Shown here piece after piece: positions 1-7,776 of a DNA stretch of 64,000 nt. A program made the translations under genes and the position numbers. Source of the DNA: Streptomyces sp. 549 (lineage in GTDB: Bacteria > Actinomycetota > Actinomycetes > Streptomycetales > Streptomycetaceae); assembly GCF_030124175.1 (NCBI RefSeq), contig NZ_JASKMT010000019.1:46885-110884 (forward strand), read 5' to 3'. Positions within the stretch are counted from its first letter, which is position 1; the number at the start of each line of letters is the position of its first letter. The notes under the pieces were generated by a model. That model was not told the DNA's origin, ran no database searches, and saw nothing but the letters and a program-made list of their open reading frames with translations.

Positions 1-1
1 C

Positions 2-1186
2 GAGCGCGCCCTCGCCATCGGGGTGTGGAGCGCGGTGGCGGCCGTGGGTGCGGCCCTGGGCCCGCTCGTGGGCGGTCTGCTGCTGGAGCACTTCTGGTGG
101 GGGTCGGTGTTCCTCATCAACATCCCGCTGATGGTGCTCAGCATCCCGCTCGCCCGCTGGCTGGTCCCGGAGTCCACCGGCCGGCGTGAGGGTCCGTGGG
201 ACGTGCTGGGCGCGCTCATGGCCGCCTCCGGCCTGTTCGCGGTCATTCTCGGAGTGAAGCGGGTCGGCAGCGGGGACCTCCTCGTCCCGCAGGCCTGGGC
301 GCCGCTGCTGGTGGGGGCCTGCCTGCTCGCGCTCTTCGTGCGCCGCCAGCGCCGCCGACCCTTCCCCCTCGTCGACTTCACCGCCTTCGCCCGGCCCGCG
401 TTCGGCACCGCGGTGGGCTGCATCGTGCTGACCGTGCTGGCACTCGTCGGCCTCGCGCTGATCGCCGCCCAGTACCTCCAGCTCGTGCTCGGCCTGTCCC
501 CGCTGGAGACCGGGCTGCGGCTGCTGCCGCTGTCGGTGGCGGCCGTCGCGGCCGGGCTCGCCGGCCCCCGCATGCTCCAGTGGCTGGGGCCGCGCACCAT
601 GGTCGCGCTGGGCTTCGTCACCACCGCGCTCGCGGTGCTCAGCCTGACCTCGATGGGGGAGCACGACCGCCCGGCGGTGCTGATCGGTGGTTTCGTGCTG
701 CTGGGGTTCGGGCTGGAGACGACCCTCTTCGGCTGCTACGAGTCGATGCTCAGCGACGCCCCGCCGCAGCAGGCGGGCAGCGCCGCGGCCATCGGGGAGA
801 CCGCCTACCAGCTGGGCGCCGGCCTCGGCATCGCCGTGCTCGGCAGCGTGATGAACGGTGCCTACGCGGCGGCGGTCCGCCGCGCCGACGGCGTGCCGGC
901 GGACGTCGGCGCCTCGGCCAGCCGCTCACTCGGGGAGGCCGAGGCGATCGCTGACCGGCTCGGCGGACCCTCCGGTGACCTCCTGCACCAGGTCGCCCGC
1001 GGCGCCTTCGTGCACGGCCTGCACCTGACGCTGCTGGTCAGCGTCGGCCTGCTGCTGTGCGGTGCCCTGGCCGCGCTGCGGCTGCCGCGCACGATGGAGA
1101 CCGCGTGCCGGGTGCCCGCGCAGCCGTCGGGCCCGGCGGCCCAGGGCGCAGGCACCCTCTTGTCCGCACCGGTTACCCGGTCGTAA
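2..1186 (+). CDS. MFS transporter, DHA2 (14-TM) drug exporter type, 5'-truncated
   Basis: C-terminal part of a major facilitator superfamily exporter of the drug:H+ antiporter-2 type, a proton-driven efflux pump in the cytoplasmic membrane. The frame is already open at base 2, where residues ERALAIGVW precede the first possible GTG at 23, so the true start and the first several TM helices lie outside the window. The segment begins with the family's motif-C-like run (AVAAVGAALGPLVGG), followed by WWGSVFLINIP, both typical of DHA2 proteins, then about ten hydrophobic helices and a short hydrophilic tail. The next gene follows after 42 bp and may be cotranscribed. The substrate cannot be told. 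No siderophore export role is implied, since the siderophore genes lie 18 kb away. Confidence 0.9.
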   Translation, partial: ERALAIGVWSAVAAVGAALGPLVGGLLLEHFWWGSVFLINIPLMVLSIPLARWLVPESTGRREGPWDVLGALMAASGLFAVILGVKRVGSGDLLVPQAWAPLLVGACLLALFVRRQRRRPFPLVDFTAFARPAFGTAVGCIVLTVLALVGLALIAAQYLQLVLGLSPLETGLRLLPLSVAAVAAGLAGPRMLQWLGPRTMVALGFVTTALAVLSLTSMGEHDRPAVLIGGFVLLGFGLETTLFGCYESMLSDAPPQQAGSAAAIGETAYQLGAGLGIAVLGSVMNGAYAAAVRRADGVPADVGASASRSLGEAEAIADRLGGPSGDLLHQVARGAFVHGLHLTLLVSVGLLLCGALAALRLPRTMETACRVPAQPSGPAAQGAGTLLSAPVTRS

Positions 1187-1228
1187 CGTCGGCGGCGAGC
1201 CCAGACGATCACCCACCGGAGGCCGCGC

Positions 1229-2416
1229 ATGTCCAGCCGCACCCTGCCCCCGTTCGACCCCGCCGACCCGCTGGGGCTGGACGACCTGCTCTCGCCGGAG
1301 GACCTCGCGGTGCGCGACACCGTGCGGTCCTGGGCCGCCGACCGGGTCCTGCCGCACATCGCCGAGTGGTACGAGCGCGGCGAGCTGCCCGACGTGCGGG
1401 GACTGGCACGTGAGCTGGGCGGAATCGGCGCGCTGGGCATGTCGCTTGAGGGCTACGGCTGCGCGGGTGCCTCCGCGGTGCAGTACGGACTGGCCTGCCT
1501 GGAACTGGAGGCCGCGGACTCCGGCATCCGCTCCCTGGTCTCCGTGCAGGGCTCCCTGGCGATGTACGCCATCCACCGGTTCGGCTCGCCGGAGCAGAAG
1601 CAGGAGTGGCTGCCGCGCATGGCCGCCGGCGAGGTCATCGGCTGCTTCGGGCTGACCGAGCCCGACCACGGCTCGGACCCGTCGGCAATGCGCACCCGGG
1701 CCCGCCGGGACGGTGACGACTGGGTGCTCGACGGCCGCAAGATGTGGATCACCAACGGCTCGGTGGCCGGGGTCGCCGTGGTCTGGGCGCAGACCGAGGA
1801 GGGCGTGCGCGGCTTTCTCGTGCCGGCCGGGACGCCAGGGTTCTCCGCGCCGGAGATCCGCCACAAGTGGTCGCTCCGGGCGTCCGTCACCAGTGAGCTG
1901 GTACTGGAGGCCGTCCGGCTGCCGCATGACGCGGTGCTCCCCGGCGTGACCGGGCTGCGCGGACCGCTGAGCTGCCTCAACCACGCCCGCTACGGCATCG
2001 TGTGGGGATCGATGGGGGCCGCCCGCGCCAGCTTCCAGGCGGCGCTCGCGTACGCGGGCAGCCGTGAGCAGTTCGGCCGGCCCATCGCCGGGTTCCAGCT
2101 CACCCAGGCGAAGCTGGCCGACATGGCGGTGGAACTGCACAAGGGCCTGCTGCTGGCGCACCACCTGGGGCGCCGGATGGACGCCGGCACCCTCCGGATG
2201 GAGCAGGTGAGCCTGGGCAAGCTGAACAACGTCCGCGAGGCGATCGAGATCTGTCGCACCTCGCGGACCATCCTGGGCGCCAACGGCATCTCCCTGGAGT
2301 ACCCGGTCATGCGGCACGCCACGAACCTGGAGTCGGTGCTCACCTACGAGGGCACCGTGGAGATGCACCAGCTCGTGCTGGGCAAGGCGCTCACCGGGCA
2401 GGACGCCTTCCGGTGA
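1229..2416 (+). CDS. Acyl-CoA dehydrogenase, glutaryl-CoA dehydrogenase-like
   Basis: FAD-dependent acyl-CoA dehydrogenase of 395 residues, full length for the family. Visible landmarks are the FAD/substrate segment GCFGLTEPDHGSDP (about 140-153), the WITNGS stretch (about 173-178), the REQFGRPI motif of the C-terminal helical domain, and TYEGTVEMHQLVLGKALTG near the C-terminus, in which the Glu of YEG is the catalytic base. The LTEPDHGSDPSAM and TYEGTVEMH wording is closest to glutaryl-CoA dehydrogenases, which oxidise and decarboxylate glutaryl-CoA to crotonyl-CoA in lysine/tryptophan breakdown. No companion glutarate gene is nearby, so the substrate is inferred from sequence alone. The ATG start is preceded by an ACCGGAGG-type ribosome binding site. 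Confidence 0.85.
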   Translation: MSSRTLPPFDPADPLGLDDLLSPEDLAVRDTVRSWAADRVLPHIAEWYERGELPDVRGLARELGGIGALGMSLEGYGCAGASAVQYGLACLELEAADSGIRSLVSVQGSLAMYAIHRFGSPEQKQEWLPRMAAGEVIGCFGLTEPDHGSDPSAMRTRARRDGDDWVLDGRKMWITNGSVAGVAVVWAQTEEGVRGFLVPAGTPGFSAPEIRHKWSLRASVTSELVLEAVRLPHDAVLPGVTGLRGPLSCLNHARYGIVWGSMGAARASFQAALAYAGSREQFGRPIAGFQLTQAKLADMAVELHKGLLLAHHLGRRMDAGTLRMEQVSLGKLNNVREAIEICRTSRTILGANGISLEYPVMRHATNLESVLTYEGTVEMHQLVLGKALTGQDAFR

Positions 2417-2474
2417 GCTGTTCGCCCGGTGTGTCCGGCAGCCGGACCGCGCCGCGGGTCCGGTGCCGGGGGCG

Positions 2475-2921
2475 TCAGCTCTGGTTGAAGAAGCCGCCCT
2501 CGGAGGTGCGCCGCTCTCCTCCGTTCACCACCTGGTAGTCGTTGGGGGTCAGCAGGAAGACCCGGTTGGCCACCCGCTCGATCGAGCCGTGCAGTCCGAA
2601 CGTGAGACCGGCCGCGAAGTCGATCACCCGCTTGGCGTCCGCGGACTCCATGGCCGTCAGGTTCACGATCACCGGGACGCCCTCCCGGAAGAGCTCCCCG
2701 ATGCCGCGTGCGTCCCGGAAGCCGTCCGGGGTGACCGTGGCGATCCGGGTCCCCTGGTCCTGCGCGGTCTCGGCCGTCGCCCGGATCCTGGGGTCCGTCA
2801 CCCACACGTCACGGGCGGCGTCTCCGGGCTCCGGCCCCTCGGCGTAGTCGTCGTCGTAGTAACGCATCTCGCTGTCGTCGACGAGGCCCAGCCAGGCACT
2901 CGCCTTGCGCACCGATCCCAT
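2475..2921 (-). CDS. sepF: Cell division protein SepF (paralog)
   Basis: A 148-residue SepF-family protein. SepF binds the FtsZ C-terminus and tethers Z-rings to the membrane. The N-terminus MGSVRKASAWLGLV is followed by an acidic linker with a DDDY run, then the conserved SepF core (about 60-140): VTPDGFRDARGIGELFREG, VIVNL, RVIDFAAGL, FLLTPNDY. The open frame extends further upstream, but the ATG at 2921 has an ideal GAGGAGG site and gives the normal SepF N-terminus. This copy is not in the division and cell-wall cluster beside ftsZ, so it is likely one of the extra SepF-like proteins Streptomyces carry. It is transcribed divergently from the DUF5685 gene. Confidence 0.9.
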   Translation of the reverse strand: MGSVRKASAWLGLVDDSEMRYYDDDYAEGPEPGDAARDVWVTDPRIRATAETAQDQGTRIATVTPDGFRDARGIGELFREGVPVIVNLTAMESADAKRVIDFAAGLTFGLHGSIERVANRVFLLTPNDYQVVNGGERRTSEGGFFNQS

Positions 2922-3217
2922 GGACGCCTCCTCTCGCATGCGGTCCGTGCTGTCCGCAATCCCTATCGTCGTCCATGATGCGGATGATGCGCCAAGCGGA
3001 TATCCGCCCCGAGCACCGTTCGTGACAGTTCTGGTGCACAGGGAGGGCCGCCGGAGCTGGGGTCTTGCGGTATACGGGTGGTGACGGAAGGAAAGATCTC
3101 TGCTTCCCGCCGCGCGGGTGAGCGGGGCGGACATACGGGTGACACCTCGCGAGGTCCGCGTGACGGCCCGTCAAGGTGCGGAGCAGAAACGGTAATGCGG
3201 GGGAGCGGAAAAACACA
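2922..3217. other. Divergent intergenic region between sepF-like and DUF5685 genes
   Basis: About 300 bp between two divergent genes, so it must hold both promoters. The half nearest sepF is less GC-rich than its surroundings. No clear -35/-10 pair or strong palindrome stands out. The GGAGCGG before the GTG at 3218 is the only ribosome binding site seen for the rightward gene. Confidence 0.5.
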
Positions 3218-4396
3218 GTGTTCGGAATCATCAGGCCGTGCCGGCACCGGCTGGGGCAGGGACTCGCCGCCGAGTGGATGGCGCATCTGTGCGGGTTGTG
3301 CCTCGCACTGAGAGCAGAACACGGGCAGTTCGCCCGGATTGCCACGAACTACGACGGTCTGGTGCTCTCGGTGCTGACGGAGGCTCAGTCCCCGCGCACC
3401 CCGGCGGACCGGCGCACGGCAGGCCCCTGCCCGCTGCGCGGCATGCGCACCGCGCCGGTGGCCCGCGGGGAGGGGGCCCGGTTGGCGGCCACCGTGTCCC
3501 TGGTGCTCGCCTCCGCCCGGCTGCGGGACCACGCCGCCGACGGCGACGGCGCGCTGGCCCGCCGGCCGGTCGCGGCGGCGGCCCGCCGCGTCGCCGCGGG
3601 CTGGGACCGCGACGGCAGCCGCGCGGCGGCCGGCCTCGGCTTCGACGCGGCGGTGCTGCTCGACGCGGTGGACCGCCAGCCGCGGCTGGAGGCCGCCGCC
3701 GGTGCCGGCAGCAGCGTGCTCGCCGTCACCGAGCCGACCGAGACCGCGACGGCCGCGGCGTTCGCCCACACCGCGCACCTCGCCGGCCGCCCCGGCAACG
3801 CCGCGCCGCTCGCCGAGGCCGGACGCCTCTTCGGCAGGCTGGCCCACCTGCTGGACGCGGTCGAGGACCAGCAGGCGGACGACGCCGCCGGGGCGTGGAA
3901 CCCGCTGACCGCCACCGGCACCGGCAGCGACGAGGCGCGGAGGCTGTGCGACGACGCGGCGCACGGCATCCGGCTGGCACTGCGCGACGTCGAGTTCGAG
4001 GACGGCGCACTGGTGCGGGTGCTGCTGGGGCGTGAGCCCCGCAGCGCGGTACGCCGCGCGTTCGCCGCAGGGCGGGCGCCCGGCGGCGCGCCGCCCACCC
4101 CCCGGCCGCCCACCCGCCGCCGGGGCCTGGTGGCCGGCTGCGCGGTGTGGACCGGCCTGTTCTGCACCGGGCAGGTCTGCTGCTCCTCCTACACCGACCC
4201 CTGGACCGGGCGGCAGCGTGAGGGGCTGTGCCGCTACGGCGACTGCTGCCAGTGCTGTGACTGCTGCCAGTGCTGCCAGTGCTGCCAGTGCCCGGGGTGC
4301 AACACCTGCCGGGGTGGCGGTGGGAGCGGTGGGAGTGGCGGGAGCGGCGGCGGGAGTGACGGCTGCTGCCCGGACTGCTGCTCCTGCGACTGCTGA
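3218..4396 (+). CDS. DUF5685 family protein with cysteine-rich C-terminal tail
   Basis: A 392-residue protein of the uncharacterised DUF5685 family, recognised by the N-terminal FGIIRPCRHRLG segment, the HLCGLCLALR motif with closely spaced cysteines, and the all-helical Ala/Arg-rich body. The function of the family is unknown. The last 86 residues (about 307-392) contain 24 cysteines, many as CC pairs in a QCC repeat, split by a Gly/Ser linker and closing in CCPDCCSCDC. Such a tail suggests metal or cluster binding or heavy disulphide bonding, which is inference. There is no signal peptide. I chose the GTG at 3218 (site GGGAGCGG upstream) over the in-frame ATG at 3176 because it gives the usual family N-terminus. 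Confidence 0.8.
   Translation: MFGIIRPCRHRLGQGLAAEWMAHLCGLCLALRAEHGQFARIATNYDGLVLSVLTEAQSPRTPADRRTAGPCPLRGMRTAPVARGEGARLAATVSLVLASARLRDHAADGDGALARRPVAAAARRVAAGWDRDGSRAAAGLGFDAAVLLDAVDRQPRLEAAAGAGSSVLAVTEPTETATAAAFAHTAHLAGRPGNAAPLAEAGRLFGRLAHLLDAVEDQQADDAAGAWNPLTATGTGSDEARRLCDDAAHGIRLALRDVEFEDGALVRVLLGREPRSAVRRAFAAGRAPGGAPPTPRPPTRRRGLVAGCAVWTGLFCTGQVCCSSYTDPWTGRQREGLCRYGDCCQCCDCCQCCQCCQCPGCNTCRGGGGSGGSGGSGGGSDGCCPDCCSCDC
4241..4290 (+). repeat. 9-nt tandem repeats encoding QCC units
   Basis: Short tandem copies of a TGCTGCCAG-type 9-mer inside the DUF5685 gene, three of them perfect at about 4262-4288, encode the repeated Gln-Cys-Cys of the tail. Such repeats can expand or contract by slippage, so tail length may vary between strains. 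Confidence 0.75.
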
Positions 4397-4528
4397 GCGG
4401 CCGCTCCTGAAAGTGTGGGAGGGCCGGTCGAGTGCTCACCGGCCGGCCCTGCGACCGCTGAGGGGCCGCTCGCCACCATCGGCGCCGCCGGACTTGCCGC
4501 AGCCGGGCGCTGTGGCAAGTTGATCAGC

Positions 4529-5332
4529 ATGACTGAGACGACGTCAGCCACCCAGGAGTGGCAGGAGTGGCACCAGCAGCGACTGGAGACGGTCACGGCC
4601 CCCTACGGCCCGCTGTCGGTGACCGGGACGCACTGGCTCCTCGACGCCGACTCCGAGGGCCGGCTGCCGCAGACGCCGGGGCGCTGGCAGCCGGCGCCCG
4701 ACGGGTCGGGGGTCGTCCTGCGGGCGGACATCATGGACGGGCTGGTGGTCGACGGCGAACTCCTTGTGGGGGAGGCGGTCCTGGGCCGGGACAGCGGCGG
4801 CCCGTCCAGGTCCCGGGTGTCCTTCGGCGAGCGCCGGCTGGAGCTGCTGAACCGGGAGGGCCAGTGGGCGGTACGGGTGCACGACCCCGACGCCCCGGCC
4901 CGGCGGGCCTTTCCCGGCATCAGGACCGCGTCCTACGACGGCCGCTGGGTGCGGCCCGGCCGGTTCCGGCCGTACGAGGCGCCGCGCGGGGTGCGGGTGC
5001 CCAACGCCGACGGCCGTGAACGCACCCTCGAACTGGGCGGCCAGGTCTCCTTCGCTACTCCGGACGGGCGACCGCAGGCCCTCCAGGTGTCCGTGGTCGG
5101 CAGCCGCGCTCTGTGGGCGGTCTTCACCGACGGGAGCAGCGGGCGCGGCACCTACCGCTTCCGCTTCCTGCGCACCGGCGCGCCCGACCCGGACGGTGCG
5201 GTCACCGTGGACTTCAACCGGGCCACCCTGCCGCCCTGCGCGTTCAGCGACCACTTCCTGTGCCCCTTCCCGCCTCCCGGCAACACCCTGGCCGCCGAGA
5301 TCCCGGTGGGGGAGCGCGACATCAGCTCCTGA
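4529..5332 (+). CDS. DUF1684 domain-containing protein
   Basis: A 267-residue protein of the DUF1684 family. Evidence is the N-terminal WQEWHQQR...L segment, the GTHWLLD stretch, SYDGRWVRPGRFRPY, the FTDGSSGRGTYRFRFL segment, and the closing VDFNRATLPPCAFSDHFLCPFPPPGN, which is the family hallmark. No function is established; these proteins are cytoplasmic, with conserved Asp/Asn/Cys residues near the C-terminus. The ATG at 4529 is preferred because upstream in-frame codons are not DUF1684-like. It is followed at about 160 bp by a secreted protease gene, with no sign of functional linkage. Confidence 0.85.
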   Translation: MTETTSATQEWQEWHQQRLETVTAPYGPLSVTGTHWLLDADSEGRLPQTPGRWQPAPDGSGVVLRADIMDGLVVDGELLVGEAVLGRDSGGPSRSRVSFGERRLELLNREGQWAVRVHDPDAPARRAFPGIRTASYDGRWVRPGRFRPYEAPRGVRVPNADGRERTLELGGQVSFATPDGRPQALQVSVVGSRALWAVFTDGSSGRGTYRFRFLRTGAPDPDGAVTVDFNRATLPPCAFSDHFLCPFPPPGNTLAAEIPVGERDISS

Positions 5333-5495
5333 CGGCCCGGCGTGCGCACCTCCCGGGGCCGTCCTCGTCCCGGCCTCGCCCGTCCCGGCTCTCCCACCCG
5401 CCTCGGGGCCCGGCCGCCCCGGCGCCCCCGTCCTGCCCCGGGCTTCCGCCCGACCCCGCCCAGGCACACGTCCCGGACTCCTTGTGGAGGAACAT

Positions 5496-6431
5496 GTGAG
5501 GAACAAGCACACCGCCCCCGCCCGCACCACCGACCCCGTCCGGCGCGGCGCCGGACGGCGCGCCCGGGTGCTCACCGTCGCGGCGGCGCTGCTGGCGTCG
5601 ACCGCGCTGGCGGCCCCCGATGCGGGGGCCCGGGAGCCCGAGCCGTTCGACGCCGCCCAGCTCGAACAGGTGGCCCAGGCGGTGCTCGACGCGGACGTGC
5701 CGGGCACCTCCTGGCACGTGGACGAGGCCGCCGGCCGGCTGGTCGTGACGGCGGACAGCACGGTACCGGCCTCCGAGCTGGCCCGGATCAGGCAGGTCGC
5801 GGGCGACCGGGCGCCGGCCCTGACCGTCGAGCGCACCCCGGGCCGGTTCTCCACGCTCGTCCAGGGCGGCGAGGCGGTGTACGCGGAGGAGTGGCGCTGC
5901 TCGCTCGGCTTCAACGTGCGCAGCGGCAGCGCCTCCTACTTCCTCACCGCTGGGCACTGCACCGAGGGTGCCGCCACCTGGTACGCGGACACGGCCCGCT
6001 CCGCGGAGCTGGGCACCACCGAGGCGAGCAGCTTCCCCGGGGAGGACCACGGCCTGGTGCGCTACACCGACACCTCGGTCGCAAAGCCCGGCTCGGTCAC
6101 CCTCCACAACGGCGCCACGCGGGACATCACCCGGGCGGGGAGGGCCTACGTGGGCCAGCGTGCCCAGCGCAGCGGGAGCACCACCGGGCTGCGCAGCGGC
6201 ATGGTCACCGGGCTCAACGCCACCGTGAACTACGGCAACGGGGAGATCGTGCGCGGGCTGATCCGGACGAACATCTGCGCCGAGCCGGGCGACAGCGGCG
6301 GCCCGCTGTTCTCCGGCACGGTCGCGCTGGGACTCACCTCGGGTGGCAGCGGCGACTGCCGGACCGGCGGGACGACGTTCTTCCAGCCGGTACAGCCCGC
6401 CCTCGACCGCTACGGCGTCAACGTGTACTGA
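5496..6431 (+). CDS. Secreted chymotrypsin-like serine protease, streptogrisin family (S1E)
   Basis: A 311-residue preproprotease. Residues 1-45 form a long, Arg-rich Sec/Tat-like signal with hydrophobic core VLTVAAALLASTALAA. Residues about 46-125 form a short propeptide related to the alpha-lytic protease prodomain. The mature domain carries the catalytic triad His154 (TAGHC), Asp184 (EDHGLVRY) and Ser267 (GDSGGPLF), plus the cysteine pairs of streptogrisin B-like enzymes. It would degrade extracellular protein. The GTG at 5496 lies 5 nt after GGAGG; an out-of-frame ATG-TGA start-stop sits 2 nt upstream and should be ignored. A second paralog lies at 7777-8850, and its longer prodomain suggests old duplication rather than recent copying. 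Confidence 0.92.
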   Translation: MRNKHTAPARTTDPVRRGAGRRARVLTVAAALLASTALAAPDAGAREPEPFDAAQLEQVAQAVLDADVPGTSWHVDEAAGRLVVTADSTVPASELARIRQVAGDRAPALTVERTPGRFSTLVQGGEAVYAEEWRCSLGFNVRSGSASYFLTAGHCTEGAATWYADTARSAELGTTEASSFPGEDHGLVRYTDTSVAKPGSVTLHNGATRDITRAGRAYVGQRAQRSGSTTGLRSGMVTGLNATVNYGNGEIVRGLIRTNICAEPGDSGGPLFSGTVALGLTSGGSGDCRTGGTTFFQPVQPALDRYGVNVY

Positions 6432-6619
6432 TCCCCGGCACGCCTGCGGCACAGCACAGCACGGCACACGACCGCCCGCGGGGCCCTTCCGGGCCCGGCG
6501 GGAGGTGTCCCGCGTGGGCGGGGGCGCTCCGGGAGGGGTCCCGCAAGGGGCGGCTCCGGTACGGTGGAAAGGGACACGTATGGCGTCCTTTGCCGGACTT
6601 GTGATGCCAGGAGGCCGAG

Positions 6620-7471
6620 ATGGTCGTGGAACTGGTGATGGCAGCGGCGGCGGGCGGCGCGGCGTACCTCGCGGCGGCGGCCCGAGTCGTCAAGCAGTAC
6701 GAACGCGGGCTGGTGTTCCGGCTGGGCCGGCTCCAGTCGGAGGTCCGCTCGCCGGGCCTCACCCTGGTCGTGCCGTTCGTCGACCGGCTGCGCAAGGTGA
6801 ACATGCAGATCGTCACGCTGCCCATCCCCGGGCAGGAGGGCATCACCCGGGACAACGTCACCGTGCGGGTGGACGCGGTGGTGTACTTCAAGGTCGTCGA
6901 CCCCGGTGACGCCATCGTGAGGGTGGAGGACTACCGCTTCGCCGTCTTCCAGATGGCCCAGACCGCCCTGCGGTCGATCATCGGCAAGAGCGAGCTGGAC
7001 GACCTGCTGTCCGACCGGGAGAAGCTGAACCAGGGCCTGGCCATCATGATCGACAGCCCCGCCGTGGAGTGGGGCGTCAACGTCGACCGGGTCGAGATCA
7101 AGGACGTCTCGCTGCCGGAGACGATGAAGCGCTCGATGGCGCGGCAGGCCGAGGCGACCCGGGACCGCCGGGCCCGGGTCATCAACGCGGACGCCGAACT
7201 GGAGGCGTCGAAGAAGCTGGCCGCCGCAGCCCGGGAGATGTCCGACACCCCGGCCGCGCTCCAGCTGCGGCTGCTCCAGACGGTCGTGTCGGTGGCGGCT
7301 GAAAAGAACTCCACGCTGGTGCTGCCGTTCCCGGTCGAGCTGCTGCGATTCCTGGAACGGCTCCCGGCCGGCCATGCCGCCGGGACGCCCGCCGGCCCGG
7401 CGGTTGCCCCGGCCGAGCCGGTGGCCAGTGTGTTCCCCGAATCCGGAGGCACCTCCGGCAGCGACACCTGA
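6620..7471 (+). CDS. Slipin / SPFH-band 7 membrane protein
   Basis: A 283-residue stomatin/prohibitin-type protein of the slipin group, which scaffolds membrane microdomains. There is one N-terminal hydrophobic segment (about 3-22), then the SPFH domain starting at VVKQYERGLVFRLGR. Diagnostic stretches are PGLTLVVPFVDRLRKVN, the DNVTVRVDAVVYFKV segment, and the GVNVDRVEIKDVSLPETMKRSMARQAEATRDRRA region, here broken by ordinary variation. An Ala/Pro-rich low-complexity tail follows after about residue 240. An AGGAGG site precedes the ATG. The usual slipin partner NfeD is not adjacent. It sits between two protease genes on the same strand. Confidence 0.92.
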   Translation: MVVELVMAAAAGGAAYLAAAARVVKQYERGLVFRLGRLQSEVRSPGLTLVVPFVDRLRKVNMQIVTLPIPGQEGITRDNVTVRVDAVVYFKVVDPGDAIVRVEDYRFAVFQMAQTALRSIIGKSELDDLLSDREKLNQGLAIMIDSPAVEWGVNVDRVEIKDVSLPETMKRSMARQAEATRDRRARVINADAELEASKKLAAAAREMSDTPAALQLRLLQTVVSVAAEKNSTLVLPFPVELLRFLERLPAGHAAGTPAGPAVAPAEPVASVFPESGGTSGSDT

Positions 7472-7499
7472 GGGTCGGTTTTCAGACAGGTGTAGACCT

Positions 7500-7531
7500 C
7501 ACCCCGAGGTGATCACTGATCGCCCGGGGTG
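7500..7531 (+). terminator. Terminator-like dyad after the slipin gene
   Basis: CACCCCG (7500-7506) pairs with CGGGGTG (7525-7531) around an 18-nt loop that itself holds a small GATC dyad. There is no U-run, as is common in high-GC actinomycetes. Weak but well placed 29 bp after the slipin stop codon. Confidence 0.4.
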
Positions 7532-7630
7532 TTTCCCGGTGTCCGCACGGCGGTGTGACGTGCGCGGCCATCGAAGCGTCAGGTGCGCCGCCCGTACCGG
7601 GCGTTCGCATGCGCTGACGTGAAGTCGTTC

Positions 7631-7659
7631 TTGTGTGCGACCTGTCGCACTCGTAATAC
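7631..7659 (+). promoter_or_regulatory. Protease promoter with palindromic operator in the spacer
   Basis: TTGTGT (7631-7636), 17-nt spacer, TAATAC (7654-7659). The sequence GTGCGACCTGTCGCAC (7635-7650) is a perfect inverted repeat lying almost wholly within the spacer, the position expected of a repressor or spacer-distorting regulator. It would drive the streptogrisin gene at 7777 with a leader of about 110 nt. Confidence 0.6.
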
Positions 7660-7776
7660 TCGGCGGCACTGCTTGGCATGGACGCGCAGTCGTCCTGCAG
7701 GGCGAGTCCGTGTCCGGGCATCCTCCGGAATCACTCCGACCTGGAGTGATTCCAACCCCCCACTGGAGGTAACGAG

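Larger units (their letters stand above)
7472..7776. other. Intergenic region upstream of the second streptogrisin gene
   Basis: A 305-bp gap. The first part holds a terminator-like dyad (7500-7531). The second holds a recognisable promoter (7631-7659) with a 16-bp perfect palindrome in its spacer, then about 110 nt of leader ending in a strong GGAGGT site. No coding frame is convincing here. Confidence 0.7.
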
